Assembly (NCBI GenBank): GCA_944382785.1
Contig: CALWNO010000002.1
Coordinates: 1 to 64,000, forward strand
Source of the DNA: an uncultured Gemmiger sp.
GTDB lineage: Bacteria; Bacillota; Clostridia; Oscillospirales; Ruminococcaceae
DNA: 64,000 nucleotides
Reading direction: 5' to 3'
Of the stretch, positions 7,446 through 16,441 are shown in pieces (position 1 is the first letter of the stretch; each line of letters opens with the position of its first letter). Both the position numbers and the translations under genes were made by a program. The notes below the pieces were generated by a model that made no database searches, was not told the origin of the DNA, and saw only the letters and a program-made list of their open reading frames with translations.

Positions 7446-9512
7446 TTGAAACAGCAAGAAAAGGTGCAAAAACCTTCCGACCTGCCGATCTATCTGTTCA
7501 AGCAGGGCAATAATATGGAGGCTTACCGCTATTTCGGTGCACACCTTTGCGAACAGGATGGCCAGGCGGGGGTTGTGTTCCGTCTGTGGGCCCCGCATGC
7601 AAAGGCTGTTTCGGTAGTGGGGGATTTCAATGACTGGATGCCGGCCTCCCATCCGATGCAGAAAGTGGACGATGGAATCTGGGAACTGTTTATTCCGGGA
7701 ATGAAGCAGTTCGATGTTTACAAGTTCTGCGTGACCACTCCGTCAGATGAACTGATTTATAAAGCAGACCCGTATGCTTTCCATGCCGAGACCCGCCCCT
7801 CCAACGGCAGCAAAGTCTATGATATCAGCGGCTTTGCCTGGAATGATACCGCCTGGGAAGAAGAGCAGAAAAAACGTGACGTGATCAACGGGCCGATGCT
7901 CATCTATGAGATGCACGCGGGCAGCTGGAAGATGAAAGCGGACGGCGTTCCGTACAACTATTCCGAACTGGCGGATGAGCTGATCCCGTACATCAAGGAT
8001 ATGGGTTACACCCATGTGGAGCTGTTGCCCATTACCGAATATCCCTACGATGGCAGCTGGGGATATCAGGTGACCGGCTATTATGCACCTACCAGCCGTT
8101 ACGGCACACCCCATGATTTCATGGCCTTTGTGGACAAGATGCACAATGCGGGTATCGGCGTCATTCTGGACTGGGTCCCCGCCCACTTCCCCAAAGATGC
8201 CTACGGCCTGTACATGTTTGACGGTGCACCCTGCTATGAGGACCCCAACCCCCGCCGCGGTGAGCACAAGGAATGGGGGACTATGGTCTTCAACTACGGC
8301 ATGCCGGAGGTTCAGAGCTTCCTGATCTCCAGTGCGCTGTTCTGGATCGAACAATATCATGTGGACGGCCTGCGTGTGGACGCAGTGGCCAGCATGCTGT
8401 ATCTGGACTACAATCGCCGGGACGGTGAGTGGGAACAGAACGTCAACGGGGGCAAGGAAAATCTGGAAGCTATTGCCTTCCTGCAGAAGTGCAATACCAC
8501 CGTTCTGAGCCGCTACCCCTACAAGATGATGATTGCCGAGGAATCCACCGCCTGGCCGCTGGTGACCAAGCCTGCTGCGGACGGCGGTCTGGGCTTCAAC
8601 TTCAAGTGGAACATGGGCTGGATGAACGACATGCTCAGCTACATGAAGACCGATCCGCTGTTCCGCTCCGGCAACCACGGCAAGGTCACTTTCAGCTTCT
8701 TCTACGCATTCAGTGAGAATTTTGTGCTGCCCATCAGCCATGATGAGGTTGTTCACGGCAAGTGCAGCCTGATCAACAAGATGCCCGGCGACTATGAACA
8801 GAAATTCGCCAACCTGCGCACCTTCTACGGCTATATGGCCGCCCATCCCGGCAAGAAGCTGCTCTTTATGGGGCAGGAGTTCGGCCAGTTCATTGAGTGG
8901 GATGAAAAGAAGCCCCTGGACTGGATGCTGCTGGGATATGACAAACACCACCAGCTGCAAAGCTATGTGCGGGATCTGAACAAGTTCTATCTGGAGACCC
9001 CGGCCATGTGGCAGGTGGATTACAGCTGGGAAGGCTTCCAGTGGATTGTGCCGGATGACAACCAGCAGAGCGTCATCGCCTTCCTGCGTCGGGACGCTCA
9101 GGGTAAGATGGTCCTGATCGTCTGCAACTTCAACCCTGTCCTGCGGGAAGGCTACGCCATGGGCGTGCCCAACCCCGGCAGTTATAAGGAGATCCTCAAC
9201 TCCGACGATGCGAAGTACGGCGGTTCGGGTGTGACCAACGGCACGGTCCGCAGCAAGAAGGGCGCCATGCACGGCTTTGAGCAGCATATTACCCTGACTC
9301 TGCCGCCGCTGTCCACCATGTATTTCAGCGTACCTGCACCGCGCAAGAAACCGGTGAAGAAGGAGGGCGCCGAGCCTGCCAAGGCCACCAGAACGGCCAA
9401 GGCGGAGAAGGCGGAAAAGCCTGCCAAACCCACTGCGCGCAAGACCACAGCGGCAACCCGCACGCGCAAAACCAAGTCCAAACCGTCTGAAAAGATGGAA
9501 GGAAATATTTGA
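7446..9512 (+). CDS. glgB: 1,4-alpha-glucan branching enzyme GlgB with a basic C-terminal tail
   Basis: 688 residues. It makes alpha-1,6 branches in glycogen. An N-terminal CBM48 (about residues 35-110, with VVGDFNDW) precedes a GH13 barrel: DWVPAHF, GLRVDAVASM with nucleophile D312, the IAEEST Glu pair at 365-366, and PISHDEVVHG with D433. The all-beta domain ends near residue 630. The last ~55 residues are a Lys/Ala/Thr-rich low-complexity tail that looks histone-like and is not part of the family. The TTG start is chosen because AGGGGAG lies six bases before it and the YLFKQG N-terminus is a known GlgB feature. First gene of glgB-glgC-glgD. Confidence 0.96.
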   Translation: MKQQEKVQKPSDLPIYLFKQGNNMEAYRYFGAHLCEQDGQAGVVFRLWAPHAKAVSVVGDFNDWMPASHPMQKVDDGIWELFIPGMKQFDVYKFCVTTPSDELIYKADPYAFHAETRPSNGSKVYDISGFAWNDTAWEEEQKKRDVINGPMLIYEMHAGSWKMKADGVPYNYSELADELIPYIKDMGYTHVELLPITEYPYDGSWGYQVTGYYAPTSRYGTPHDFMAFVDKMHNAGIGVILDWVPAHFPKDAYGLYMFDGAPCYEDPNPRRGEHKEWGTMVFNYGMPEVQSFLISSALFWIEQYHVDGLRVDAVASMLYLDYNRRDGEWEQNVNGGKENLEAIAFLQKCNTTVLSRYPYKMMIAEESTAWPLVTKPAADGGLGFNFKWNMGWMNDMLSYMKTDPLFRSGNHGKVTFSFFYAFSENFVLPISHDEVVHGKCSLINKMPGDYEQKFANLRTFYGYMAAHPGKKLLFMGQEFGQFIEWDEKKPLDWMLLGYDKHHQLQSYVRDLNKFYLETPAMWQVDYSWEGFQWIVPDDNQQSVIAFLRRDAQGKMVLIVCNFNPVLREGYAMGVPNPGSYKEILNSDDAKYGGSGVTNGTVRSKKGAMHGFEQHITLTLPPLSTMYFSVPAPRKKPVKKEGAEPAKATRTAKAEKAEKPAKPTARKTTAATRTRKTKSKPSEKMEGNI

Positions 9513-9548
9513 TCCACTGCAAATACCATACTTAAGGGGAGAAACATT

Positions 9549-10772
9549 ATGGCAAAAGAAATGATCGCAATGATCCTGGCCGGCGGACAAGGCTCACGCC
9601 TGTATGCGCTGACCCAGAAGCTGGCCAAGCCGGCGGTACCCTTTGGCGGAAAGTACCGCATCATCGACTTCCCGCTTTCCAACTGTGTCAACTCTGATAT
9701 TGATACGGTTGGTATCCTGACGCAGTATCAGCCGCTGGTTCTGAACGAATACATCGGCAACGGTCAGCCGTGGGACCTGGACCGCCTGCATGGCGGTGTA
9801 CATGTTCTGCCTCCGTATCAGCAGGCCAGCGGCTCTGACTGGTACAAGGGCACGGCCAACGCCATCTACCAGAATATTTCTTTCATTGATCGGTATGACC
9901 CGCAGTATGTCATTATCCTGTCCGGCGACCAGATCTGCAAGCAGGATTACAGCGACTTCCTGCGTTTCCACAAAGAGAAGAACGCGGAATTCAGCGTGGC
10001 TGTCATGGAAGTGCCATGGAGTGAGGCTTCCCGCTTTGGTCTGATGGTCACCGACAACGACGACCGCATCAACGAATTCCAGGAAAAGCCGAAGGAACCC
10101 AAATCCAATCTGGCGTCCATGGGTATCTACATCTTCAATTGGGATGTGCTCAAGGCTTACTTGACTGCCGACGAGGCAGATCCCAACTCGGAGAACGACT
10201 TCGGCAAGAACGTCATCCCCGCTCTGCTGAAGGACGGCCGCCGTATGTATGCGTACCGTTTCAGCGGCTACTGGAAGGACGTGGGCACCATCTCCTCCCT
10301 GTGGCAGGCCAATATGGAAGTGCTGGACCCCTCTCATTCCGGCATCAACCTGTTTGATGAAAACTGGAAGATCTACTCCCGCAACTCCGGCCGTCCCTGC
10401 CAGCAGATCGGTACGGATGCCGACATTGAAAACTCTATGGTTACCGAAGGCTGCAAGGTCAACGGTACCGTCAAGAACTCCATCCTCTTCCCGGGCGTTG
10501 TGGTCGAAAAGGGCGCAACGGTGGAAGCTGCCGTGGTCATGGGCGGTACGGTCATCAAGGCCGGTGCCACTGTGGCACACTGCATCGTGGCTGAAAACTG
10601 CACCATTGAAGAGGGCGCAACCGTGGGCAAAATGCCCGAAAGCGGCCTGAACATTGCCGAACCCGGCGATGTGGCAACGCTGGGCGCCGGCGTCAAGATC
10701 GGCAAGGGCGCAACGGTCGGCCCCAAGGCAATGGTCTCCAATGATGTAAAGGATGGTGAGGAACAATGGTAA
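9549..10772 (+). CDS. glgC: Glucose-1-phosphate adenylyltransferase, catalytic subunit
   Basis: 407 residues. It makes ADP-glucose from glucose 1-phosphate and ATP. The nucleotidyltransferase signature [14 protein letters not shown] is at residues 8-21, followed by [15 protein letters not shown] and the GTANAIYQN block; the C-terminal third is a left-handed beta-helix of hexapeptide repeats. It starts 37 bases after glgB with an AGGGGAG site and overlaps glgD by seven bases, so the two subunits are made together. Confidence 0.96.
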   Translation: MAKEMIAMILAGGQGSRLYALTQKLAKPAVPFGGKYRIIDFPLSNCVNSDIDTVGILTQYQPLVLNEYIGNGQPWDLDRLHGGVHVLPPYQQASGSDWYKGTANAIYQNISFIDRYDPQYVIILSGDQICKQDYSDFLRFHKEKNAEFSVAVMEVPWSEASRFGLMVTDNDDRINEFQEKPKEPKSNLASMGIYIFNWDVLKAYLTADEADPNSENDFGKNVIPALLKDGRRMYAYRFSGYWKDVGTISSLWQANMEVLDPSHSGINLFDENWKIYSRNSGRPCQQIGTDADIENSMVTEGCKVNGTVKNSILFPGVVVEKGATVEAAVVMGGTVIKAGATVAHCIVAENCTIEEGATVGKMPESGLNIAEPGDVATLGAGVKIGKGATVGPKAMVSNDVKDGEEQW

Positions 10773-11893
10773 GCAGCAACGCAAATGCTTTGGGCGTGAT
10801 TTTCGCCAACTCTTATGATAACCTTGTCCCCGAACTGGTGGCGGAGCGCACGATGGCCTCCATCCCGTTTGCAGGGCGTTACCGTATGATCGACTTTACT
10901 CTGTCCAACATGGCCAATTCCGGCGTGGACAATGTCTCGATCATCGTGCGCAAGAACTATCATTCCCTGATGGACCACCTGGGCGCCGGCCGTGAATGGG
11001 ACCTGACCCGTAAGCGCGGCGGTCTGAATATCATCCCGCCCTTTGCGGAACGCAGCGTCAAGCTGTACTCCGGCCGTGTGGACGCCCTGGCCAGCGTTCT
11101 GACCTGGCTGGCTGCGCAGAAAGAGCGCTACGTCATCCTGTCCGACTCTCACATCGCCATGAACTTCAACTTCAACAAGCTGTTGGAGGCTCACATCAAC
11201 AGCGGTGCTGATGTGACCATGGTTTACAACCGTGCCGAAATCCCCGATGGTGCCCGCAATGACAACTACACCATCCGGATGGATGCCAATGGCCGTGTGA
11301 CCGAACTGCTGTCCAACGATTATCGCCCCGGTATGCAGAACCTGTCCATGAACCTGTATGTCATCGAGCGTGAAAGCCTGATCCAGCTGGTTCGTGATGC
11401 TGCCGTCCGCGGCCTGGTTTACTTTGAACGGGATATTCTGGCCCGCAACCTCAGCCTGCTGAATGTTCAGGCGTACGAGTTCACCGGGTATGCAGCTCGT
11501 CTGGCGGACATGAAGAGCTATTTCGATGAGAATATGCGCCTGCTGCAGCCGGGCAATGTGGATCAGCTGTTCGATCCCGCCAACCCCATTTATACTAAGA
11601 TTCGCGATGACAACCCCACTCGCTACATCACCGGCAGCAAGGTCAAGAACAGCCTGTTGGCCGACGGTTGCGTCATTGAGGGCGTGGTTGAAAACAGCGT
11701 TCTGTTCCGCGGCTGCGTCGTCAAGAAAGGCGCTGTTGTCAAGAATAGTGTGCTCATGCAGGATACCATCGTGGAAGAAAATTGCTCGGTTGAATATGTC
11801 GTGACCGATAAGAACGTACATATCACCACCGGCAAGCAGCTGTGCGGCACCGATTCGTTCCCGGTGTTTGTTGCCAAGAACCACACGGTTTGA
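10766..11893 (+). CDS. glgD: Glucose-1-phosphate adenylyltransferase, GlgD subunit
   Basis: 375 residues, homologous to GlgC over its length but with a changed N-terminus: [15 protein letters not shown] replaces the GGxGxRL nucleotide loop, as is usual for GlgD. It keeps [15 protein letters not shown] and the C-terminal beta-helix. In firmicutes GlgD pairs with GlgC and raises its activity while being weakly active or inactive itself. Translational overlap with glgC supports a 1:1 complex. Confidence 0.94.
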   Translation: MVSSNANALGVIFANSYDNLVPELVAERTMASIPFAGRYRMIDFTLSNMANSGVDNVSIIVRKNYHSLMDHLGAGREWDLTRKRGGLNIIPPFAERSVKLYSGRVDALASVLTWLAAQKERYVILSDSHIAMNFNFNKLLEAHINSGADVTMVYNRAEIPDGARNDNYTIRMDANGRVTELLSNDYRPGMQNLSMNLYVIERESLIQLVRDAAVRGLVYFERDILARNLSLLNVQAYEFTGYAARLADMKSYFDENMRLLQPGNVDQLFDPANPIYTKIRDDNPTRYITGSKVKNSLLADGCVIEGVVENSVLFRGCVVKKGAVVKNSVLMQDTIVEENCSVEYVVTDKNVHITTGKQLCGTDSFPVFVAKNHTV

Positions 11894-11945
11894 TTGCTCA
11901 AAAAGGCGGGCTGCCACATCTCCCCGGCGGCTGCGCCTGATTGAG

Positions 11946-11975
11946 AGGGCGGGGGAGTCTCCCGCCCTTTCTTTT
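11946..11975 (+). terminator. Hairpin between glgD and glgA
   Basis: AGGGCGGGGGAG-TCTCCCGCCCTTTCTTTT forms a strong stem with a T-rich end, 53 bases after glgD and 50 before glgA. I see no clear promoter between it and glgA, so partial read-through is likely. Confidence 0.72.
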
Positions 11976-12024
11976 ACCTCTTCGCGCACTGCGCGTGATA
12001 GATCCGCAAGGAGGCTACCCAACC

Positions 12025-13443
12025 ATGAAAATTTTGTATGCAGCCAGTGAAGCGACCCCATATGCCAAGTCCGGCGGCCTGGCCGATGTGGCTGGTGCCC
12101 TGCCCAAGGCGCTTGTCCGGGACGGCATTGATTGCCGGGTGGTGATGCCGCTGTACAACGATCTGAAGTTCAAAGATACCCTGACCTACGTCACCAATTT
12201 CAGCGTGCCGGTGGGTTGGCGCAGTCAGTACTGCGGTCTGTTCAAGGCCGAGCATGACGGCGTTATCTACTACTTCATCGACAATGAGTATTACTTCAAA
12301 CGCAGTGGCCTGTACGGCTTCTATGATGACGGCGAGCGCTTTGCGTTCTTCGCCCGTGCCATTCTCGAAATGCTGTTCTATACTGATTTCGAGCCGGACA
12401 TCATCAACTGCAATGACTGGCAGACCGCTCTGACGCCGGTATATCTGAACCTGTATTATCGGCATCTGGACAAGTTCAACCGGATCAAAACAGTGTTTAC
12501 CATTCACAACATTGCCTATCAGGGCAAGTATGGGTTGGATATTCTGGAAGATACCTGCGGGATCGGCAGCCGGGATGCCCATGTGGTGGAATACGATGGT
12601 TGCGCCAACTTTATGAAGGGCGCCATTGAAACTGCCGACAAGGTCACCACTGTCAGCCCCACCTATGCGCAGGAAATCCTGGACCCCTGGTTCAGTCATG
12701 GCCTGGATGGTCTGCTGCGTCAGAAACAGTATAAACTGTGCGGCATTCTCAACGGCATTGATGTGGATGTGTTCAACCCCGCCACCGACCCAGACATTGT
12801 CAAGAACTATGATGTGAATTCCTTCCAGGAAGGCAAGGCGGCTTGCAAGGCTGCCTTGCAGGATGAGATGAACCTGAACAAGGACGGCAGTCCGGTGATG
12901 GCCATGGTCACCCGTCTGGTGGGCCATAAGGGCGTGGATCTGGTTCGCTCCATTGCCGAAGGTCTGCTCCAGCAGGGGATTGAGCTGGTCGTCCTGGGCT
13001 CCGGCGAAGCGCAATACGAAAACTTCTTCAATGAACTGTGCGCTCGTCATCCGGGCCGTGTGGGTGTGTACATCGGCTTCAATGCCAAACTCGCCCAGCA
13101 TATCTACTCCGGCGCCGATATCTTCCTGATGCCCTCCCGCTCCGAGCCCTGCGGCCTGGCTCAGATGGTCTCCTGCCGCTATGGTACCATTCCGGTGGTC
13201 CGCGAGACCGGTGGTCTGCGCGACTCCATCCACGATTCCGGTGATGGTTTCGGCAACGGTTTCACCTTTGCCAACTACAATGCCCACGAACTGTATGAGG
13301 CCTGCTGGCGTGCCAAGGAAGGGTACTGGCAGAAGGAAGGCTGGCCCATTCTGGTTCGCCGCGCGATGGAATGCGATTTCAGCTGGTCCAACTCGGCCAA
13401 GAGCTATGAGGGTCTGTACAATGAGGTCGTGAACCTCTGGTAA
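12025..13443 (+). CDS. glgA: Glycogen synthase
   Basis: 472 residues, GT5 family, adds glucose from ADP-glucose to glycogen. N-terminal YAKSGGLADVAGALP holds the ADP-glucose-binding KxGGL at residues 15-19; the C-terminal domain has a PSRSEPCGLAQMV block with the catalytic Glu and a GGLRDSI loop. Start from AAGGAGG before the ATG; the frame is open further upstream but through the glgD-glgA hairpin. Last gene of the glycogen cluster, closed by the terminator at 13459. No glgP or glgX is in the window. Confidence 0.96.
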   Translation: MKILYAASEATPYAKSGGLADVAGALPKALVRDGIDCRVVMPLYNDLKFKDTLTYVTNFSVPVGWRSQYCGLFKAEHDGVIYYFIDNEYYFKRSGLYGFYDDGERFAFFARAILEMLFYTDFEPDIINCNDWQTALTPVYLNLYYRHLDKFNRIKTVFTIHNIAYQGKYGLDILEDTCGIGSRDAHVVEYDGCANFMKGAIETADKVTTVSPTYAQEILDPWFSHGLDGLLRQKQYKLCGILNGIDVDVFNPATDPDIVKNYDVNSFQEGKAACKAALQDEMNLNKDGSPVMAMVTRLVGHKGVDLVRSIAEGLLQQGIELVVLGSGEAQYENFFNELCARHPGRVGVYIGFNAKLAQHIYSGADIFLMPSRSEPCGLAQMVSCRYGTIPVVRETGGLRDSIHDSGDGFGNGFTFANYNAHELYEACWRAKEGYWQKEGWPILVRRAMECDFSWSNSAKSYEGLYNEVVNLW

Positions 13444-13458
13444 TCTTTCCCTGTATTC

Positions 13459-13497
13459 AAAATCACCCCGCCGAATCTTCGGTGGGGTGATTTTTTG
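13459..13497 (+). terminator. Terminator of the glg cluster
   Basis: AAAATCACCCCGCCGA-ATCT-TCGGTGGGGTGATTTTTT: a long near-perfect stem with a T6 tract. Confidence 0.92.
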
Positions 13498-13553
13498 ATG
13501 TGCACCATTTTCACACATTTTGCAAACAAAACCGATACAATCGGAGCGTATTC

Positions 13554-13582
13554 TTGATATCGGACAGTACATGAGATACAAT
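13554..13582 (+). promoter_or_regulatory. Promoter of the beta-lactamase-like gene
   Basis: TTGATA, 17-bp spacer, TACAAT at 13577-13582. Transcription would begin after the in-frame ATG at 13581, which favours the downstream start at 13605. Confidence 0.6.
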
Positions 13583-13604
13583 GGTGCCGAAGGATGTGGA
13601 TGAG

Positions 13605-14624
13605 ATGTCAACAAAAACAAAAAAGTCCCACGCAGGTCTGGTCCTTGCGGGACTGACAGCTGCGGCGGTGGCGCTGGCTCTGACGGCCCGGGCTGTGATC
13701 CCTCTTCTGGAGGAAGATCAGCTGCCGCAGGCATCGGAATCGCAGGAAACGACAGAAATAACCTCCCGTGTGGAGTCTCAGCCTACGGCAGTCAGCGAAC
13801 CGGAGAAAATGGAATCCACTCCCACGCTGGAGCCGACATCCACTCCGTTTGCCGGATGGGATACCGCAGCCCTGGATGCGTTCTGTGCGCAGCAGCCCAG
13901 TGGGTTTTCGGTGTATGCCCAGGATCTGGAAACAGGAACCATCTATACATACAATGCAGAAACTGAGTATTATCCTGCCAGTACGCTCAAGGCAGCGTAT
14001 GCTCTCTGGCTGTGTGAGCAGGTGGAGCAGGGAGCCCTGGATATGGAAGGCGATGTGTACAACCTGTTCTCCTTCGGTGCCTTGGAAGGTACCAAGTTGG
14101 ATGCCTACGATGGCGTTTCTACCATTCCGGCCTGGGATGCCATGTACGCCATGATCACGGTCAGCGACAATAATGCGATGGATATGCTGGTCTCTACCTG
14201 GCCGGCCAGCGAGGCCACCGGATTCTGTGACTTTCTGGCGGATCTGGGATTCCATTCTCCGTATTCCTGTTCCATGACCTTGGAAGATGGCATCCAGGGA
14301 ATTATGAACGTGTCCGATGCGGGGTTGCTTATGCAGGCGCTTTACCAGTATTTTGAGACAGAGACAAGCATCTCTCTGCAGCTGATGGACTGCTTCCTGG
14401 ATGCCGAACATGAGGCTCTGTATATACCGGAGGGCGTAGAGGCTGCCAAAAAGTACGGCAGCTGGGATTATGCATTCCATGATTTCGCAATCGTCTATGC
14501 GGAGCATCCCTATATCCTCTGTTGTATGACCGATCAGGGAGATCAAAATGTGGATTTTCCCCCGGCCGTGGTGGAGTCCATGCAGGAATTGGGGATGATG
14601 ATCTATTCCCAGGAGAGTGCCTGA
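13605..14624 (+). CDS. Exported class A beta-lactamase-like serine hydrolase
   Basis: 339 residues. A signal/anchor segment at about residues 11-31 is followed by a Thr/Ser/Glu/Pro-rich linker to about residue 85. The penicillin-recognising fold shows SxxK as S126-T-L-K129, SDN at 187-189, and K283-Y-G in place of the usual KTG. It therefore belongs with the class A beta-lactamase/PBP-like serine enzymes. The changed third motif makes true beta-lactamase activity uncertain; a DD-peptidase or esterase role is equally possible. Start at 13605 fits the promoter and the GAAGGA site; 13581 gives eight more residues without a site. Single-gene unit. Confidence 0.78.
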   Translation: MSTKTKKSHAGLVLAGLTAAAVALALTARAVIPLLEEDQLPQASESQETTEITSRVESQPTAVSEPEKMESTPTLEPTSTPFAGWDTAALDAFCAQQPSGFSVYAQDLETGTIYTYNAETEYYPASTLKAAYALWLCEQVEQGALDMEGDVYNLFSFGALEGTKLDAYDGVSTIPAWDAMYAMITVSDNNAMDMLVSTWPASEATGFCDFLADLGFHSPYSCSMTLEDGIQGIMNVSDAGLLMQALYQYFETETSISLQLMDCFLDAEHEALYIPEGVEAAKKYGSWDYAFHDFAIVYAEHPYILCCMTDQGDQNVDFPPAVVESMQELGMMIYSQESA

Positions 14625-14657
14625 ACACGATCCCGTTTTCTTGTATCTTTTATATAA

Positions 14658-14695
14658 GGAAAGCCCGCTGCCAGGAAAGACAGCGGGCTTTTTGC
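14658..14695. terminator. Terminator between converging genes
   Basis: AAAGCCCGCTG...CAGCGGGCTTTTTG, a stem of about 11 base pairs with T tracts usable from the plus side and, less strongly, the minus side. Confidence 0.88.
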
Positions 14696-14710
14696 GTATT
14701 GTCTGTTTGA

Positions 14711-15331
14711 TTACTCCGTCTGCAGATGGTTGCTGACCCATTTGATGAGCATATCCAGAGCCACCTCGTTGCGGCCGCCTTCCGGCACGATCAGATCCGC
14801 TTTGCGCTTGCTGGGCTCCACAAATTGCTCGTGCATGGGTTTGACGGTGGTCAGATACTGGTTGACCACACTGTCCAGGGTACGTCCCCGGGATTTCACA
14901 TCCCGAACGATGCGCCGCAGAATGCGCACATCCGCATCGGTGTCCACAAATACCTTCAGGTCCATCATATCGCACAGCTCTGCAGAAGCAAAGATCAAAA
15001 TCCCTTCCACAATGATGACCGGGGCAGGGGAGACGGTGATCGTTTTGTCGCTGCGGTTGTGGATGGCGTAATTATACACCGGCACCTCTACCGATTCCCC
15101 TCGCCGCAACGCCTGGAGATGTTTGATCAGCAGTTCGGTGTCAAAGGAATCCGGGTGATCGTAGTTGAGCTTGCACCGTTCCTCGTAGGGCAGCTCATCA
15201 TGGCGTTTGTAGTAGCTGTCGTGGTTGATGACGCTTACTTCGTGCTCGCCGAAATGCTTGCGCAGCCGTGCCGTCAGGGTGCTTTTGCCGCTGCCGGTGC
15301 CACCGGCAATCCCGATGATGGTGGTTTTCAT
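14711..15331 (-). CDS. udk: Uridine kinase
   Basis: 206 residues. It phosphorylates uridine and cytidine for pyrimidine salvage. P-loop GGTGSGKST at residues 10-18, the VINHDSYYK block, and PVYNYAIHNRS are typical of the family. It lies 22 bases after the dCMP deaminase gene, so the two pyrimidine genes form an operon. Confidence 0.95.
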   Translation of the reverse strand: MKTTIIGIAGGTGSGKSTLTARLRKHFGEHEVSVINHDSYYKRHDELPYEERCKLNYDHPDSFDTELLIKHLQALRRGESVEVPVYNYAIHNRSDKTITVSPAPVIIVEGILIFASAELCDMMDLKVFVDTDADVRILRRIVRDVKSRGRTLDSVVNQYLTTVKPMHEQFVEPSKRKADLIVPEGGRNEVALDMLIKWVSNHLQTE

Positions 15332-15353
15332 TTTCCCGCGTCCTCTCCGCTTC

Positions 15354-15833
15354 TTACACCGTGAAGGTGATCTGGCGTCCTGTGGGCTGGTATGCCCGGA
15401 AACTGACCCCGGCCATCCGCAGCAACCGGCGGCTGGCGATGCTCATATCCGCATCATGATATTTGTCTGAAAGATACACGATTTCTTTGATGCCGCTCTG
15501 GATGATGCTCTTGGCACATTCATTGCAGGGAAACAGGGTCACATAGACCCGGGCCCCCCGCAGATCGCTGTGGGCGGAATTCAGGATGGCGTTGAGCTCG
15601 GCATGGCAGACATACATGTATTTGGTCTCCAGCGGCGGGCCCTCCCGTTCCCAGGGCATCTCATCATCGTCACAGCCGATGGGCATGCCGTTGTAACCCA
15701 GGGACAAAATCTTGTTTTCCGGGCTGACGATGCACGCCCCCACCTGGCTGTTGCTGTCCTTGCTGCGCATGGCGGACAGCAGGGCAATGCCCATGAAATA
15801 TTCGTCCCAGCTGATATAATCGGTGCGTTTCAT
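15354..15833 (-). CDS. dCMP deaminase family protein (ComEB-like)
   Basis: 159 residues. It should convert dCMP to dUMP, feeding dTMP synthesis. Zinc site: H77-A-E79 with the catalytic Glu, and PCNEC with C103 and C106. The [12 protein letters not shown] and GYNGMPIG stretches match ComEB/dCMP deaminases. Start at the ATG 15833, matching the SWDEYFMG N-terminus of the family; the AAAGG site is about 12 bases upstream. A short hairpin (TGCCGG-TGTTTTT-CCGGCA, 15856-15874) lies in the leader. Upstream of udk in the same operon. Confidence 0.9.
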   Translation of the reverse strand: MKRTDYISWDEYFMGIALLSAMRSKDSNSQVGACIVSPENKILSLGYNGMPIGCDDDEMPWEREGPPLETKYMYVCHAELNAILNSAHSDLRGARVYVTLFPCNECAKSIIQSGIKEIVYLSDKYHDADMSIASRRLLRMAGVSFRAYQPTGRQITFTV

Positions 15834-15894
15834 CGTTCCACACAACCTTTCTTGTGCCGGAAAAACACCGGCACGAATCCACATTCTTGCTTTT

Positions 15895-15923
15895 ATTATA
15901 CTGTCCCCTGCATGCCTGCGCAA
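15895..15923 (-). promoter_or_regulatory. Promoter of the dCMP deaminase-udk operon
   Basis: Minus strand TTGCGC (15923-15918), 17-bp spacer, TATAAT (15900-15895). It lies inside the 108-base gap after spoIIID. Confidence 0.65.
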
Positions 15924-15941
15924 GTCCTTGTAAAGGGACGG

Positions 15942-16223
15942 TCAAACTTTTGGAAGGTCGGGTGGATGACGGCACCGGGCATCCTGCAGATATTTGCACC
16001 GCGTGGCCTCGCCGCCGCGCAGATGACGCTCGGCCTTGTTTTTCTGCAGAACTTTCCGCACCTCTGCCCACAAGCCGGGATTCAGACGACGCAATCGTGT
16101 CTGGTCCTTCCATACGGTGCTTTTGCTCACGCCGAACACCCGCGCGGCAGCGCGTACCGTTGCACCGCTGCGCACCAGATATCGCCCCACCTCCACTGCG
16201 CGCTCTTCGGGGTCGCCTTTCAT
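15942..16223 (-). CDS. spoIIID: Sporulation transcription factor SpoIIID
   Basis: 93 residues. Helix-turn-helix TVRAAARVFGVSKSTVWKD at 22-40 and the diagnostic HLRGGEAT at 67-74 match SpoIIID, the mother-cell regulator that acts after sigma-E. Compared with the Bacillus protein from memory, the loop after the recognition helix seems one residue shorter and the C-terminus is Cys/Pro-rich. Start at 16223 is set by GGGAGG seven bases before ATG; a 12-codon longer frame has no site. It stands alone between the PLP-enzyme terminator and the dCMP deaminase promoter. The frame is intact. Confidence 0.9.
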   Translation of the reverse strand: MKGDPEERAVEVGRYLVRSGATVRAAARVFGVSKSTVWKDQTRLRRLNPGLWAEVRKVLQKNKAERHLRGGEATRCKYLQDARCRHPPDLPKV

Positions 16224-16258
16224 ACGCAAACCTCCCTTACACAGGATCGTTTTGTCCA

Positions 16259-16287
16259 ACCCTATGCCGGAAAGGATTTTTATATGC
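16259..16287 (-). promoter_or_regulatory. Possible sigma-E promoter of spoIIID
   Basis: Minus strand GCATATA, 14-base spacer, CATAGGGT, about 35 bases before the start codon. It resembles the sigma-E pattern (ATATT, N14, CATACA-T) in the first half of each box only. No sigma-A promoter is evident here. Confidence 0.35.
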
Positions 16288-16301
16288 TATTACAGAGGTG
16301 T

Positions 16302-16341
16302 AAAACAGACAGCCCCCGGGCCAAAAGAGCCGGAGGCTGTC
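16302..16341 (-). terminator. Terminator of the PLP-enzyme gene
   Basis: Minus strand GACAGCCTCCGG...CCGGGGGCTGTC followed by TGTTTTA. It isolates the gene at 16442 from spoIIID. Confidence 0.75.
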
Positions 16342-16441
16342 GAATCAAGATGGAAAAAGGGGGATGTACCGGAATGAGTACATTGCCTGACAAGCGGTTT
16401 TGCTTTACATGGATGCCACCCGTAGACGCGTGACGGCGGTC

